Shown one piece after another: positions 5,483-6,348 of a stretch of 6,348 bases of DNA. The first letter of the stretch is position 1; every line of letters begins with the position of its first letter. This stretch comes from Actinomycetota bacterium (GTDB lineage Bacteria > Actinomycetota > Actinomycetes > S36-B12 > UBA5976), in the NCBI GenBank assembly GCA_009704345.1, contig WLEH01000065.1, positions 1-6,348 of the forward strand. The letters are read 5' to 3'. The notes beneath the pieces are model-generated. The model had not been told where the DNA came from, searched no databases, and saw only the letters and a list, made by a program, of their open reading frames with translations. A program made the translations under genes and the position numbers.

Positions 5483-6348
5483 ATGCAGGCCGCTGACAAG
5501 GTCATTTATCAGGAAGGACCTTGGCAACATAGCAAAGTAGTTGCGTCAGCAAATGCCTTTCATTTAGTTTCAATTGGCAAGCGAACCGATCCGCTAATTT
5601 TGTTATTACATGGCTTTGGTCAGTTTTGGTACACCTGGCGTGATTATTTAGAACCACTAGCAGCACTCGGTTATCGAGTAGTAGCGGTTGACCTGCGCGG
5701 TTATGGGGATAGTGATAAACCACCGCGCGGTTACGACCCTAGATCTATCTCACATGACATCTCAGCAATCATTCGCGTGCTTGGCGCAAAGTCTGCAATC
5801 TTGGTCGGTCATGATTGGGGTGGGTTAGCTGCTTGGGCGTCCGCAAAGAATCATCCAGACTTAATTAAGGCAATTGCCGTTGTCAATGCGCCCCATCCTG
5901 ATGTGCTAATTGATAACTTTCTTAAAGATAAGAAAACTAGAAATTTTTTCTGGCTACTAACTCGAATGCAAATTCGCACTGTCGCTTTTCGAAAATTGAC
6001 TAAAAATAATGCTGAATTACTAGAGACATGGTTGCGTGAGTGGAATAACAACCAATGGCCAGATGCAGCGTTGGCTCAAAGATACCGTCTGGCTTTCTTA
6101 AATCGGATCACCCCATATAGTGCAATTGAGTATTACCGCTGGGCAGCTCGCAGTTTACTCAGATTTGAGGGCAGAAGATTTTACCGGTTAATGCGCAAAG
6201 CGGTTAAACAAGATGTGTTAGCTATTAGTACATTAGATAACCCACTCATTGAGGCTGATTTAGTTCAGTTATCAAAGAAGTTTGTTAGGGCAAGTTTTAC
6301 CTACAAGCAATTTGCTACCGGTGGACATCATATTCATGAACGAAAACC
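5483..6348 (+). CDS. ephE: EphE-like alpha/beta-fold epoxide hydrolase, partial at right edge
   Basis: The first 288 codons are present; only a short C-terminus should be missing. The alpha/beta-hydrolase core is clear. It has the oxyanion loop LLHGFGQFWYTWR (41-53), the strand VVAVDLRGYGDSDKPPRGYD (66-85) typical of epoxide hydrolases, and the nucleophile elbow VGHDWGG (108-114) with Asp111 as nucleophile. The cap motif IEYYRW (215-220) could supply an epoxide-activating tyrosine. A probable acid lies at Asp252 (STLDNPL), and the catalytic histidine at His282 in GGHHIHE. Asp at the elbow and the cap Tyr favour epoxide hydrolase over esterase; haloalkane or haloacetate dehalogenase is the main alternative. 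The substrate cannot be read from the sequence, and no signal peptide is seen. The ATG at 5483 is 3 nt after the holin-like gene's TAG, in the same frame, with a weak AATAGG signal. The symbol rests on motif and neighbourhood resemblance to Rv3670. Confidence 0.82.
   Translation, partial: MQAADKVIYQEGPWQHSKVVASANAFHLVSIGKRTDPLILLLHGFGQFWYTWRDYLEPLAALGYRVVAVDLRGYGDSDKPPRGYDPRSISHDISAIIRVLGAKSAILVGHDWGGLAAWASAKNHPDLIKAIAVVNAPHPDVLIDNFLKDKKTRNFFWLLTRMQIRTVAFRKLTKNNAELLETWLREWNNNQWPDAALAQRYRLAFLNRITPYSAIEYYRWAARSLLRFEGRRFYRLMRKAVKQDVLAISTLDNPLIEADLVQLSKKFVRASFTYKQFATGGHHIHERK

Noticed and set aside
5101..6051. Minus-strand open frames opposite the holin-like and hydrolase genes
   Set aside because: The plus-strand products have family motifs and good context; these antisense frames have none.

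Overview
The window looks like ordinary chromosome from a low-to-mid GC actinobacterium. Three 60-base lines counted by hand (starting at 1201, 3601 and 5941) gave 29, 26 and 22 G+C, about 37-48%. The gene content and order match a conserved actinobacterial neighbourhood: ssd-tadA-tadB-tadC next to acs, a small two-helix membrane protein of the holin-like family, and an EphE-type epoxide hydrolase. From memory, the same genes lie at Rv3657c-Rv3660c, Rv3667, Rv3669 and Rv3670 in Mycobacterium tuberculosis. Modest GC, small spacers and overlapping genes would suit a streamlined freshwater actinobacterium (acI/Nanopelagicales type), but that placement is inference from composition and compactness.

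Layout. Positions 1-2966, minus strand: a four-gene Tad (tight adherence, type IVc pilus) assembly operon read right to left, ssd, tadA, tadB, tadC, with every junction overlapping (8, 4 and 4 nt); tadC runs off the left edge. Positions 2967-3096: a 130-bp divergent intergenic region with a 42-bp interrupted palindrome. Positions 3097-6348, plus strand: acs, a holin-like membrane protein gene and an alpha/beta hydrolase gene closely spaced in one direction; the hydrolase runs off the right edge just after its catalytic histidine. No tRNA, rRNA, CRISPR, insertion sequence or attachment site was seen.

How the genes work together. TadA should be the cytoplasmic ATPase driving pilin assembly on the TadB/TadC inner-membrane platform, with the Ssd/CpaE-like protein probably positioning or regulating the machine. 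The Flp prepilin and the TadE/F-like pseudopilins are not in the window and would be expected beyond the left edge. The plus-strand unit begins with acetyl-CoA synthetase (acetate activation); the two genes behind it have no proven link to acetate and may simply be co-transcribed. I see no convincing previously undescribed system here. The most useful second looks are the palindrome between the divergent units, the loss of the P-loop lysine in Ssd, and the membrane-protein/hydrolase pair that shares one reading frame across a single stop codon.
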